In this document: positions 7,506 through 16,319 of the stretch, piece after piece
Layout of the letters: the number at the start of each line of letters is the position of its first letter
Position numbering within the stretch: position 1 is the first letter of the stretch
From: a virus
Direction: 5' to 3' (one strand)
Length of the DNA stretch: 28,942 nt
IMG/VR virus record: IMGVR_UViG_3300017744_000100
Location: 1 to 28,942 of that record
The notes under the pieces: model-generated
What the model saw: only the letters and a program-made list of their open reading frames with translations
Databases searched by the model: none
Told to the model about the DNA's origin: nothing
Made by a program: the position numbers and the translations under genes

Positions 7506-8517
7506 GTGTTAGTTGTGCTAAATTATTTAGTTTGAGAAAATGGTCTGTTAACCAAATATCAGGATTTTGAAGATTAGTTCCCATATAATCATTATTATAG
7601 AGATTAATAAAATCATTTCGATGGAGTAAATTCATTGGACGAGCATGTAAATCATTTATATGGATTTTAACCTGTCCTGACATTAATGGATCTTTAAGAG
7701 ACATCATCTTTTCGTTGGTTTCTAGATTTACTTTATCTTCTACAATTCGCTTGTGCATTAAACTATCTTGTGTAGAAGCATAATGTACAAGATAATCAAG
7801 ATTTATTTCTCTTCCAACAATCTCTGGTATTACTTTTGCTACTTTTTTAGGTCCTAATCCTTTAATCCCTACGAGATTATCTGATTTATCACCCATTAAG
7901 CATTTATACATTAAAAAATTATGAGCTGGTATCCCATATTCAGTAAATATCTGTTCTTCTGTATAGTATTTTTTCTTATTAGGTGACCAAACTACAATTC
8001 GATCATTTACTAATTGTAGGAAATCTTGATCAGCGGACATAATGATAACTTCATTTTCTAGCACATTTTGTGCGAGATAAGCGATTACATCATCGGCTTC
8101 AACATTATCTATACTGTAGACATCGATTGGAAGTAACTCAAGATAACTAAGTAAACGCCTAAATTGGATTTTCATTGCTTCTTTTTCATCCTCTAATGAA
8201 TTAAAAGCATCAAATTTAGTTACACGTTTAGGGGTACGATTTGCTTTATAATTGGGGTTAATTTTTCTTCTTCTTTTACTACCACCAGCACCATCATATG
8301 TTACAATAACTCTGGTAGGTTCCATTTCACGAATAGCAAATGCTAATGATTTCATAAAACCTGTAATACCCCCTACAGGTACTCCCTTTTCGTTTAATGA
8401 ACCATTTACGGCAAATGCCCTCAAAAAAATGTTAAGTCCGTCAATGAGAAGCACCCTGTCATTAGGGTGCTTCTCTTCTGGATTTATGTTATTTAGGATA
8501 TCTTCGAATTTACTCAT
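7498..8517 (-). CDS. FEN-family 5'-3' exonuclease / flap endonuclease (T4 RNase H-like)
   Basis: This 339-aa protein belongs to the PIN-like FEN family that removes RNA primers and 5' flaps. Metal-binding acids appear in the expected order: LLIDGLN (D26), VTYDG (D75), VEADD (140-143), SADQD (D163/D165) and GDKSDN (209-214). The helix-three-turn-helix DNA-binding element GIKGLGPKKV follows at 217-226. A basic stretch (KRRRKINPNYKANR, 81-94) matches the helical arch region. Length fits T4 RNase H and the N-terminal nuclease of Pol I. This matters because the window's family A-like polymerase has no such domain, so this protein could supply that activity. It overlaps neighbours by eight bases on both sides. 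Confidence 0.93.
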   Translation of the reverse strand: MSKFEDILNNINPEEKHPNDRVLLIDGLNIFLRAFAVNGSLNEKGVPVGGITGFMKSLAFAIREMEPTRVIVTYDGAGGSKRRRKINPNYKANRTPKRVTKFDAFNSLEDEKEAMKIQFRRLLSYLELLPIDVYSIDNVEADDVIAYLAQNVLENEVIIMSADQDFLQLVNDRIVVWSPNKKKYYTEEQIFTEYGIPAHNFLMYKCLMGDKSDNLVGIKGLGPKKVAKVIPEIVGREINLDYLVHYASTQDSLMHKRIVEDKVNLETNEKMMSLKDPLMSGQVKIHINDLHARPMNLLHRNDFINLYNNDYMGTNLQNPDIWLTDHFLKLNNLAQLTHE

Positions 8518-9658
8518 TCTCTACTATAGTTTCGTCAGGATCACGATCTAGACCATCTTCTTTCTCGTGACGATACTTCATAATGTATTTTTCACAAAGG
8601 GCCTCATATAATTCCTCTTTAGCTGTTGGGTGACTTTCTAATAAATCGCCAAATTCTTTAGCTAAAAACTGATGTGTTTCACCATCAGCAGTAGTGTATT
8701 TATACCATGCTCCACCTTGTTTTACTACACCATATTCTTTAAGTAATTTCAAAGTACCAAAGTAATCATCAATTCCCGAATCGTAAAATACGCTATAACG
8801 GACTTTTCGGTTAGGAGGGCCTAGGCGGTTTTTGACTACCTCACATTCTACTTCTTGACCAACTACTGTGTCTATACCATTAACCTTTTCTTTAATCTTA
8901 CCTACTCCTTTGAGTCGTAAGCGAACTGAGGCATGGAATTGTAGCGCTTTTCCTCCTGATGTTGTGTATTGATCCCCAAACGGCATAGCGTTTAGTTTCT
9001 GTCGTAACTGATTTGTAAATACACACAGGATTTTCTGTTTACCAATTAAATTGGTAATCTTACGCATTGATTTAGACATGATAATGGCTTTTGCAGTTGC
9101 ATAACCATCTTTATCGTAGTCAGCTGCTGACTCAATTTTAGTAGTAGCAGCAGCAACACTATCAACAACAATTGTGACTAATCTGTCTTTTTGTTTTTCG
9201 CGAATCTTAACGATGATGTCTTCCATTGCTTCAAATACATCCTCAATTGTATCAAGGGGTATATAAAGCATTTTATCAACATCAACTCCTATGGCGGTCA
9301 AAAATTGAGCGTCCAATGCTGATTCAGTGTCTACATAAATTGCTACTCCACCCTGTTTTTGAGTAGAAGCTATAACGTGAGCGGCAAGGAGGGATTTACC
9401 GCTTTGCTCTAGGCCCGTAATCTCAACAATCTTACTAACGGGCAAACCCCCATTTGGTCTGTTAGAAATCGCCAGATCCAAAGGTGTGCATCCAGTAGAT
9501 ACCCACGATGTAACATCTGTTGGTGATTCTTCTCCCCCATTGAGGAAATAGGCAACTTGATTATATTCTTTACTGAATTTTTTATTTAGCGATACTGCTA
9601 GTTCTTCAGTAAGACTTCCTCCTTCTGGGAGCGAATTGTTGGATTTTTTTCTCACCAT
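8510..9658 (-). CDS. uvsX: UvsX/RecA-family recombinase
   Basis: This 382-aa ATPase drives strand exchange in phage recombination and recombination-dependent replication. Walker A GLEQSGKS is at 82-89, Walker B VTIVVDS is at 161-167 with D166, and TSGGKALQFHASVRLRL (L2 and following strand) lies further on, all typical of RecA and UvsX. The N-terminal 30 residues are polar. The C-terminus is acidic (DPDETIVENE), as in RecA tails that modulate DNA access. The gene starts one base after the gp32-like gene ends, and overlaps the nuclease gene by eight bases, so ssDNA-binding protein and recombinase are made from one message. Confidence 0.93.
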   Translation of the reverse strand: MVRKKSNNSLPEGGSLTEELAVSLNKKFSKEYNQVAYFLNGGEESPTDVTSWVSTGCTPLDLAISNRPNGGLPVSKIVEITGLEQSGKSLLAAHVIASTQKQGGVAIYVDTESALDAQFLTAIGVDVDKMLYIPLDTIEDVFEAMEDIIVKIREKQKDRLVTIVVDSVAAATTKIESAADYDKDGYATAKAIIMSKSMRKITNLIGKQKILCVFTNQLRQKLNAMPFGDQYTTSGGKALQFHASVRLRLKGVGKIKEKVNGIDTVVGQEVECEVVKNRLGPPNRKVRYSVFYDSGIDDYFGTLKLLKEYGVVKQGGAWYKYTTADGETHQFLAKEFGDLLESHPTAKEELYEALCEKYIMKYRHEKEDGLDRDPDETIVENE

Positions 9659-9659
9659 A

Positions 9660-10412
9660 TTAACCGAATAAATCGTCTATTTTAGAGTCGATGTCAACTT
9701 TTTCCTTTGCAGGAGGGGTAACCTCAACTGTTTCGTTTTCTTCACTTGGAGCCAAGTACTTTTGAAGAGCATCCTTCATTTCATCAAATGAGAACTTAGT
9801 AAATAATTCCTTAATATCTTTTTGGTTATCAAGATATCCTTCAGCTGCACTACCATCTGTTGAAAGTGGTGATTGTACTGGCTTAACACGAACTGTTGTT
9901 GTATCAAACATTTTACCTGTCTCAGCTGCTGGGATTACTTCAACTGTGATGTCTCGGCCGGCTGCAATATCTGTAATATCGCCATAATCTTCATCCATCA
10001 TAACACCTAAAAGTTCAGTGTATACCATTTTACCAAACTCCCAGAATCGAACACCCTTATCCTCCTCACCACGTACAAGTACAGGAGCGAAAATACGCAT
10101 TTTAGGATAGAGCTTCTTAGCTAACTCTACATTATCTGGTTCATTTGACTTACGGAGCTGGGAAGCAAATTCTAAAATTGGATCAGACTCATCAAAGTTT
10201 GAGAGTGACATCATTCGGGGTTTACCAATACCGAAATAAAAGTATAATTCAGTGAAGGGCACATCTTTATTGTGCTTATAAGGTACAATACGTACTATTG
10301 ATTTTTCTCCACTTGGTGGTTTCCAAAAATTCTTTCTAAATTCACCACCTGATTTTCCGTTGGACTTGTTTTGTAAGCGGTCCATGCGCTTTCTGATTTC
10401 GTCTAGATTCAT
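9660..10412 (-). CDS. ssb: gp32-like single-stranded DNA-binding protein
   Basis: This 250-aa protein resembles T4-type gp32. It has a basic N-terminal arm (LDEIRKRMDRLQNKSNGK, residues 3-20), then KNFWKPPSGEKSIVRIVPY, an OB-fold opening seen in phage gp32-like proteins, then ELYFYFGIGKPRMMSL, and an acidic tail ending DIDSKIDDLFG, the usual SSB partner-binding tip. The zinc-ribbon cysteines of T4 gp32 are absent: I see no Cys cluster. It lies directly upstream of uvsX and the replication genes, the normal company of gp32. Its 66-base leader contains a hairpin and may serve autoregulation, as gp32 is known to do in T4. Confidence 0.85.
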   Translation of the reverse strand: MNLDEIRKRMDRLQNKSNGKSGGEFRKNFWKPPSGEKSIVRIVPYKHNKDVPFTELYFYFGIGKPRMMSLSNFDESDPILEFASQLRKSNEPDNVELAKKLYPKMRIFAPVLVRGEEDKGVRFWEFGKMVYTELLGVMMDEDYGDITDIAAGRDITVEVIPAAETGKMFDTTTVRVKPVQSPLSTDGSAAEGYLDNQKDIKELFTKFSFDEMKDALQKYLAPSEENETVEVTPPAKEKVDIDSKIDDLFG

Positions 10413-10424
10413 GATCTTTTAATT

Positions 10425-10446
10425 TTGGGTAAATATAATAACCCAA
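10425..10446 (-). promoter_or_regulatory. Small hairpin in the leader of the gp32-like gene
   Basis: The leader contains TTGGGT/ACCCAA, a 6-bp perfect inverted repeat with a 10-nt A/T loop that includes TATATTTA. It ends 12 bases upstream of the ATG at 10412 and has no T-run behind it, so it is not a terminator. It could be a translational operator or simply overlap a promoter. Function is inference only. Confidence 0.35.
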
Positions 10447-10478
10447 GTCAGTGAATCCAAATTTTACCAGAAGGCTTT

Positions 10479-10868
10479 TTAATCTACTTCAATAATTTTC
10501 TTAAGTCGAGTTCTTACTTTTTTAAATCCCCCAGGGCGCGTTAGGAGGAGACAATTTCTAAATTTTGTCCAATCAACTTGGTATGAGGTATCTAATTCAC
10601 CATAATTCATATAACGAATTACTTCATTTAAAGCATTAATCGTATATAAAGTATTAGTTTGTTTCTTTCTATGTACTAAAATAGTATTAGGTAACTGTAA
10701 GTTGTAGACGGGACCGTCTATATTATAGGTTAACATTGTTTTATCGTCATCTAAGGCAACTAGAACAAAAATCTTATTAAATAATATATCGTGCTCCTCT
10801 AAAATTCTATCTACAACTTCATTTACCCCTTCATCTTGAAGGAAGGTGCAATAAAGTTTATTGTTCAT
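10479..10868 (-). CDS. Unknown 129-aa protein in the replication cluster
   Basis: I do not recognise this protein. It looks like a small soluble alpha/beta domain: alternating hydrophobic strands (IFVLVALDDDKTMLTYN, about residues 33-49; NTILVHRKK, about 61-69) and a basic C-terminal end (RPGGFKKVRTRLKKII, 111-126) that could touch nucleic acid. It sits between the polymerase-like gene and the gp32-like gene, in the position where T4-like phages keep replication accessories, but no function follows from that. A 7-bp hairpin lies nine bases upstream of its start. Confidence 0.7.
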   Translation of the reverse strand: MNNKLYCTFLQDEGVNEVVDRILEEHDILFNKIFVLVALDDDKTMLTYNIDGPVYNLQLPNTILVHRKKQTNTLYTINALNEVIRYMNYGELDTSYQVDWTKFRNCLLLTRPGGFKKVRTRLKKIIEVD

Positions 10869-10876
10869 TTTGGATG

Positions 10877-10896
10877 TATTGTGTTATTCCACAATA
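10877..10896 (-). promoter_or_regulatory. Hairpin immediately upstream of the 129-aa gene
   Basis: TATTGTG/CACAATA is a perfect 7-bp inverted repeat with a 6-nt loop, between the polymerase-like gene stop (10901) and the 129-aa gene start (10868). No T-run follows on either strand, so a terminator is unlikely. It could be an operator or a translational control hairpin. Confidence 0.35.
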
Positions 10897-10900
10897 AATA

Positions 10901-12226
10901 TCAAAGGGCCTCAAGGGAAGCGTACGTATATCCTTTCTTTAACTTTATGGGGAAATCTGATGAAATTATGTCTCTAAGGGATTGAAAGAGTTCCTTACCA
11001 TCTTCCAACGAAAAATCAAATAGCATAGAGTCATACACATATAACACCATTTTTGTTTGCTTACCTTCTAAAAGCTTAAATACTCGCGATAACAAAGTGA
11101 TATTATACTCAGTTTCAAATGCTTGAATATAATAGTTAAATAATTTTTGTGGTGTTATATTCTTATAATTACCCTTTAAAAGTTTACGCCTCGCAATTAC
11201 AGTTTTAACGTATCCATTAGTATTAAATTCGTGCCACAATGAATCTATAAACTTTTGTGTTTTATTAAAGTACTCGTGTTTAAGGTATTTTTTATTTATA
11301 CCTCCATACATTTGTTGGAACGTTAATTCTTTACTCTTTTTATACATTTCATCACTAATCTCAGCTGTTTCAAAATACATTTGAGCTAGTTGTTTATGTA
11401 CAGATTCGTTTTTATCAATATGGTGTCCTATAAAACGTGCTATAATACGTGGGTGATAACCCTCATAATCCATTTCAATTAAAGTATCGTTATCGGCTTC
11501 AAAACTATCTCGCTCCCCACTATCGTGTTTTAGAGCTGAGAAATTAATGCTATTAAAGTTGTTTGTAGGGCGTCCTGTTGTTGTACAAAAATTATACCAT
11601 CCATAAGCTTTATTTTCGTTGATGCTAAATTTTTCATTGATGTCAAAGTGTTTTTTAAATGTAGGGTTAATTTTAAACCCCTCACTTACCATTTTGGCTA
11701 ATGTGGGTGTAAGAATTTCGTTATACCATTTGTTTGATTCTTCTTCCTTAAAGTTGCTTATATACGGGTATAACGCATCAAATTCTTGTGTCAACGCCTC
11801 GTGGTGTTTTGCAATTGGAATTATTTTATTCGCGTTATATGCGCCATATTTACGCTCAAAATATGTGTGAGCGCCCGTTTTTGGTAATGAATCTAACGGT
11901 TCGTTTTTTATTAAAAAATATATGGATTGTATATCCGTATAAGGGAGTGTGGGGATGTATAGTAAAGCTTTAGTTTTTTCTTTAACGAATATATTCGTAT
12001 AAGATTCCAAATATTTTAATGGTAAGCTGAGCTCAAACGCCTCGGGATGATTTATATTAATAATGAATCCCTTCTCCTTACTAAATGAATAAATGTACAA
12101 CGCACACAGTGATTGTAATTTAGGATGAGTTTCATCATTGTTGGTAATAAATTGAAGGTAGCATTCGCTACCCTCATCTTTAAAAAACCTATCTAATTGC
12201 TCTTGTGTTTCTATAAGGTAGTACAT
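10901..12226 (-). CDS. Compact, divergent family A (Pol I-like) DNA polymerase
   Basis: This 441-aa protein carries the three polymerase motifs of family A in order. A TGRPTNNFNSINFSAL segment (217-232) matches the conserved TGRLSS..PNLQNIP region. Motif A is EMDYEGYHPR (251-260, metal ligand D253), where the usual Glu of DYSQIE is replaced by His. Motif B/O-helix is KELTFQQMYGG (299-309; K299, F303, Y307). Motif C is YVYDSMLF (396-403; D399), where VHDE is usual. The first 160 residues occupy the place of the 3'-5' exonuclease but show no DxE or other exonuclease acids, and there is no 5' nuclease domain. It is about half the length of Klenow-plus-nuclease Pol I. It stands at the head of the replication genes; no family B gp43-like polymerase is in the window. 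It could be the main replicase or an accessory enzyme. Confidence 0.8.
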   Translation of the reverse strand: MYYLIETQEQLDRFFKDEGSECYLQFITNNDETHPKLQSLCALYIYSFSKEKGFIININHPEAFELSLPLKYLESYTNIFVKEKTKALLYIPTLPYTDIQSIYFLIKNEPLDSLPKTGAHTYFERKYGAYNANKIIPIAKHHEALTQEFDALYPYISNFKEEESNKWYNEILTPTLAKMVSEGFKINPTFKKHFDINEKFSINENKAYGWYNFCTTTGRPTNNFNSINFSALKHDSGERDSFEADNDTLIEMDYEGYHPRIIARFIGHHIDKNESVHKQLAQMYFETAEISDEMYKKSKELTFQQMYGGINKKYLKHEYFNKTQKFIDSLWHEFNTNGYVKTVIARRKLLKGNYKNITPQKLFNYYIQAFETEYNITLLSRVFKLLEGKQTKMVLYVYDSMLFDFSLEDGKELFQSLRDIISSDFPIKLKKGYTYASLEAL

Positions 12227-12234
12227 ACCCTAAG

Positions 12235-12245
12235 TATACAAAATA
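12235..12245 (-). promoter_or_regulatory. Possible promoter -7 element before the polymerase gene
   Basis: The minus strand reads TATTTTGTATA nine bases before the ATG at 12226. TATTTTG fits the Bacteroidota -7 pattern TAnnTTTG, and the same string type recurs before the first sheath gene. The very short distance to the start codon is a weakness. Confidence 0.3.
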
Positions 12246-12250
12246 TTTAA

Positions 12251-13036
12251 TTAATATCCACTTCCCCCACCATAAGAGGGGGTTGGTGTTGGTTGTGGGG
12301 TTGGAGTTAAAGGTTGGTTATCGGATATTATAGGGCGATTAAATGTTAATGATGAATGGAGTTCATCTATGTGAAAGGCTCCTTCCATTGGTCCATTTTC
12401 GGGATGAATATGGTATTTTGCTCCTTCAGGGTAAGGAGTACCATTTAAATAAAATAATTCATCTTTTTTAGCTATAAGATCTTCTTGTGAGTTTCTTAGA
12501 AATTGAGAAGTATCATTAAAGAAAAACCTAATACCAGGAAAATTTTTTTCTAACCTTAAAACATTTTCATTATTTGTTTTACTATCTGTAAGAGACCATA
12601 TTATAAGTCCTCCTAAATATAAAACACTATCTAGTTGTTTTGAATTTAGTTGAGTAAAACTTTCTTCACTTATTTCATAAAAGCCTGATTTACTGTTTTT
12701 TCTTTTACAAAAGTATCTCTTAATATAACCTTTATCATAATCTTCCTGACCAGGAAATATTGTTGTAGATGGGGGTGCTTTACGTTGTAAGGAACTTTTA
12801 TATCTTTGGGGTTTTAAAGAATGGTATACTTGAGCATCAAATTTACGACTTAAATTTCCACTACCCTGATCTATTTTTTGGAGGCGGTTACCTAAGTTAC
12901 CTATAGATTTACCTGCATAGTAATTATTTCCAGTTTTAATATAATCTCCCCTATATTCCTTTTTAGTTTTAGGATTATATAGTTCTTTTCCATTAGTATG
13001 GAGAATTTCATATCTATTTTTTGGAATAAAAGCCAT
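12251..13036 (-). CDS. Probable virion-associated protein with Pro/Gly-rich tail, unknown function
   Basis: This 261-aa protein has no family I can name. The N-terminal 110 residues are basic and polar. The middle holds mixed helices and FPGIRFFFND (about 165-174). A distinctive YHIHPENGPMEGAFHIDELH segment (about 208-227) has four histidines and could bind metal. The C-terminus is low-complexity (PTPTPQPTPTP-type repeats, then YGGGSGY). It is the last gene of the tail module and shares a one-base TAATG junction with the large baseplate-type gene upstream, so co-translation and a structural role are likely. A Gly-rich tail also ends the 379-aa baseplate-type protein nearby. Confidence 0.65.
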   Translation of the reverse strand: MAFIPKNRYEILHTNGKELYNPKTKKEYRGDYIKTGNNYYAGKSIGNLGNRLQKIDQGSGNLSRKFDAQVYHSLKPQRYKSSLQRKAPPSTTIFPGQEDYDKGYIKRYFCKRKNSKSGFYEISEESFTQLNSKQLDSVLYLGGLIIWSLTDSKTNNENVLRLEKNFPGIRFFFNDTSQFLRNSQEDLIAKKDELFYLNGTPYPEGAKYHIHPENGPMEGAFHIDELHSSLTFNRPIISDNQPLTPTPQPTPTPSYGGGSGY

Positions 13037-16008
13037 TATTGATTATTTAAATTAAATACTCTTTCAGTAACACCCTCATCAGTAGTTTGAATTACGTCTA
13101 CCCTAACCCAAAACTCTTCCCCTTCATCTACATTAATAAAGTCTAAACTAGATTCATCAATAGCAATTTCTTCTAATGCTCTACTAGCCCTAAATTTATA
13201 CCATAAAGCTACATCATCTTCTCTTTCTTGAATAAATTGTTCAGTAACAGTTCCCAATAATAATCCTCTATTACCCGCGGGCACAATTGCTACTACATTA
13301 TCATCAATATCAAACCAACCCACATCATTATCTACCTCTTGACTAGTTCTAATATTTGTAGGACTGCCATTAATTTTTAAGTAAATAGAATCACCAATAC
13401 CTATATTATCAATATCATCAGGAATAGATGTTTGTTCAGCATCTATTTCAAGATTTTCATTACCTCTTAATTCATCATTAATATAAACTCCTTCTCTTTC
13501 ATCAAAATCATTATTATCAGGCCTTTCTTTACCAAAATTTAAACTAGGTAATAATATCATTTTACCACTTATATCAGTAGTCCAATCTTGTCCTGCTGTA
13601 ATTTTTTGGCTTTCACCAAAAACTACAAAACCTACCTCAGCTCTACCTTTAAGTGATTGGGTACTTTCATTTTTCCTATAAGCACGGGGTAATCTACTTT
13701 CATCTATTTTAAAAACATTACCTATAATTATTCCTGCTATACCATCAAAAGTCATACTAAATTCTAAAGGTATAACAGTCGATGTATTGACTTCTCTATC
13801 TCTAATATTAGTTTCCTGCATTATAAGTGTTTGGAGTCTTTTTAAAGTAGTAGTTAAGTCATCTATTTTATCCCCTGCATCTTCTATGTTATAATTTTCA
13901 TATCCATTGATTATTTGGAAATAAGTAGCTTTGAGTTTTTTATATTGTCTATTTAATTTTTGCCTTTCTTGAATCAATTTTCCTAAGGGATTATCAATAG
14001 CTTCAGTTGATTCTTCGGCAAATATTCTTGATTGGTTTTGTTTTTGAAATAGCCTATTTCTAATAGCTCTATTAAATGCGTTAAAAGAAACATCTTCTAA
14101 ATCTTGAGGATTTCCAGGATCTTGAGCATGTACCGCTATTGTAGATTTTAAAGCATCTGGTACCTTAGCTTCTAAGTTATAAGATCTAACAATACTATCG
14201 TTTGATTGTACAGGAACCGTGTATATCCCAGGATTTTCTTGAATGCCCTTTACATCATTATTATCCACAGGTAAGTCCATTATATAAACTTGATTAGGAT
14301 ATTCATCATCTATTTTCATAATAAAATTATGCATTGGGCATACTGTATTTATGTCATCCCATAATTTTTTTATAAAACTACCTAGATCTGGTTCATCTTT
14401 ATCTCGTATAGTAGCATCATAAACTTTTAATAAATGTCTAATATTAATATAAATCCCACCTATGGGGTTTTTTACTTTTCCTTCAGGAGGTAAAATTTGG
14501 GTTGTAGTAGTTCCTCCAGAAGCTCCATCTCTCCAAAGCCTTCTCCAATTTCTTCCACCTAATCTCCATAAAGATTCTCCTACATCTTGTACGGCCTCAC
14601 CAAAAGATTCAGCAGTATCACTTAGATCTTCATCTAAAAATGAGTGGGGTAATATACATACCGTAGGATCACAGCTTATATCTAGTTGGGCTTTATTATC
14701 TATCCCTTTATAATCTACGTACTGTAGTGCTTCTGTTATAACCCCTCCCGCTACATTTCTAAGTCTACTAGTAACTATTTCAGTTGTTCCTTCACCCTCA
14801 GGGGTATCTGGGATTTTAGGTATAGCAAACTCATTTAATAAAAAAGCTAATAGGTCCCATTTAATATAAGATGTATTTATGAAAGCATTAAGGGCTGCTG
14901 ATTCTATATTTGAGTCTTTTTTTAAAATAAAATTAGCTAAAAGGGCATCTTCAAGGGTATTATCAGTAGGGTTTGTAAGTTCTAAAAATTCTTTAGAAAT
15001 ATAATTAATAAAAGCCTCAGTAACTTCACTTGAATTATCTATATCATTAAATAATCCTTCCTTTTCTACTTTAGAAGTATCTATGTCTTCAGCATACTTT
15101 AAAAGTAAAAGTATAATTGCTTTTACAGCATCAGGGTTTTTAATTTCTTCATCGGTTTCATCAAAAACAAACTCAGCTGATAAATTGGGGATTCCTGGGA
15201 TCTTAAAGGGTACTACTTTTAAACTATTAAGAGCTTCACCCATAGAAGTTAATTCAGCAAAACAATCAAACCCCCCATCTTCTCTTGCCTGAAAACCAAA
15301 GTTAGATATAAAACCTAAAAAAGCGTCAGCATTACCATCTGATTCAGATCTTAACTTATAGATAGCTTCATATATAGAAGCTTGATCTATATTATCGCTA
15401 AATAAACTATTACTTTTTTTACTTAATATATTTTCTATACTTAAATTTTGGGGGGTTATTTCCCCATTATTATTAATAAAGGGATCCCAACCCCATTCTA
15501 CTACTATTGGATATCCGGGCCTTAAATAAAGCAACTCTAAAACTTCTAATTGTCTAAGATTATGGACTGAGATATTTAATTTAGCTCTTTTTAAAGAACC
15601 ATAAGCGGATTTTGTTTCTACTTCTAATGAAGTAATACCGGGCATAGGGACCTGTCCGTAACCATCTAAATTATCTTCTCCATCTGAGGCTAATAAAGGA
15701 TTACCATACGCCGAGTTAAAATCTCCTAACCCACCATATAAATTACTACTAGCAACTCCTCCTTGCAATATAAACTGTTTAGATAGTTGATTACCATTTA
15801 ATTGAGTAAATCCCTTATCTCCTAATTCCAGCCCAATATCTTGTGCATAATCAACTAAAGAGGTAGCTCTAATAACACATTGTTTATTAGTATTCCAAAC
15901 TAAAGCTTCATTAGATTTAGTATCCCCAAACCCTTGTGATTGTAATCTTTGTCTAGTCCGTAATTGTTTTTTAACAAATCCTCTAAAGGTTTCTTTAAAA
16001 ATACTCAT
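13036..16008 (-). CDS. Large baseplate-type virion protein
   Basis: This 990-aa protein lies among tail genes. It contains PGITSLEVETKSAYGSLKRA (123-142), then a segment with LRQLEVLELLYLRPGYP (151-167) ending in VVEWGWDPF (169-177), then FLGFISNFGFQAREDGGFDC (about 230-249). This pattern, a strand-rich domain followed by EWGW, recurs in contractile-tail baseplate and hub proteins, so I place it there rather than in the head or fibres. The central part holds long helical stretches (about 630-690, coiled-coil-like), and the end is acidic and strand-rich. Its start overlaps the gp53-like gene by four bases (ATGA), and it shares a one-base stop/start with the following gene. Which T4 baseplate protein it replaces cannot be settled from motifs. 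Confidence 0.7.
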   Translation of the reverse strand: MSIFKETFRGFVKKQLRTRQRLQSQGFGDTKSNEALVWNTNKQCVIRATSLVDYAQDIGLELGDKGFTQLNGNQLSKQFILQGGVASSNLYGGLGDFNSAYGNPLLASDGEDNLDGYGQVPMPGITSLEVETKSAYGSLKRAKLNISVHNLRQLEVLELLYLRPGYPIVVEWGWDPFINNNGEITPQNLSIENILSKKSNSLFSDNIDQASIYEAIYKLRSESDGNADAFLGFISNFGFQAREDGGFDCFAELTSMGEALNSLKVVPFKIPGIPNLSAEFVFDETDEEIKNPDAVKAIILLLLKYAEDIDTSKVEKEGLFNDIDNSSEVTEAFINYISKEFLELTNPTDNTLEDALLANFILKKDSNIESAALNAFINTSYIKWDLLAFLLNEFAIPKIPDTPEGEGTTEIVTSRLRNVAGGVITEALQYVDYKGIDNKAQLDISCDPTVCILPHSFLDEDLSDTAESFGEAVQDVGESLWRLGGRNWRRLWRDGASGGTTTTQILPPEGKVKNPIGGIYINIRHLLKVYDATIRDKDEPDLGSFIKKLWDDINTVCPMHNFIMKIDDEYPNQVYIMDLPVDNNDVKGIQENPGIYTVPVQSNDSIVRSYNLEAKVPDALKSTIAVHAQDPGNPQDLEDVSFNAFNRAIRNRLFQKQNQSRIFAEESTEAIDNPLGKLIQERQKLNRQYKKLKATYFQIINGYENYNIEDAGDKIDDLTTTLKRLQTLIMQETNIRDREVNTSTVIPLEFSMTFDGIAGIIIGNVFKIDESRLPRAYRKNESTQSLKGRAEVGFVVFGESQKITAGQDWTTDISGKMILLPSLNFGKERPDNNDFDEREGVYINDELRGNENLEIDAEQTSIPDDIDNIGIGDSIYLKINGSPTNIRTSQEVDNDVGWFDIDDNVVAIVPAGNRGLLLGTVTEQFIQEREDDVALWYKFRASRALEEIAIDESSLDFINVDEGEEFWVRVDVIQTTDEGVTERVFNLNNQ

Positions 16009-16313
16009 CTATTAGAATTTATTCTATTAAAAGCATTAATGATGGGTTCTGGATCTAAAGGGATACGAATTTGCATTCCTGGTTTACAAAAATAACTATC
16101 ACGACGTAATTTACCAGGATTTGAAGCTACAATAACCCACCATAAAGAGGGATCTTTATAAAATTGGTGTGCTAATATATCTACCCTATCCCCATATTCA
16201 GTTTCAACATAAATATCATTTAATGATTCAGGTACATTAGGGTAAATTGTACCACCATAATATCTAATCCCCAAATTAGATTTGAGTTGTTTTATGTTTT
16301 TATATCTGTTCAT
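16005..16313 (-). CDS. LysM-like baseplate wedge protein (T4 gp53-like)
   Basis: This 102-aa protein has a LysM-like segment: GDRVDILAHQFYKDPSLWWV (about residues 41-60), then NPGKLRRDSYFCKPGMQIRI. The series of a YGDR turn, helix, DPSLWWVI and PGMQIRIP is what small phage tail proteins with LysM folds show, including the C-terminal part of T4 gp53, which clamps neighbouring baseplate wedges. The N-terminal 25 residues are basic. It lies between two baseplate-type genes, with a four-base overlap to the downstream one, consistent with that role. Confidence 0.75.
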   Translation of the reverse strand: MNRYKNIKQLKSNLGIRYYGGTIYPNVPESLNDIYVETEYGDRVDILAHQFYKDPSLWWVIVASNPGKLRRDSYFCKPGMQIRIPLDPEPIINAFNRINSNR

Positions 16314-16319
16314 AATATT

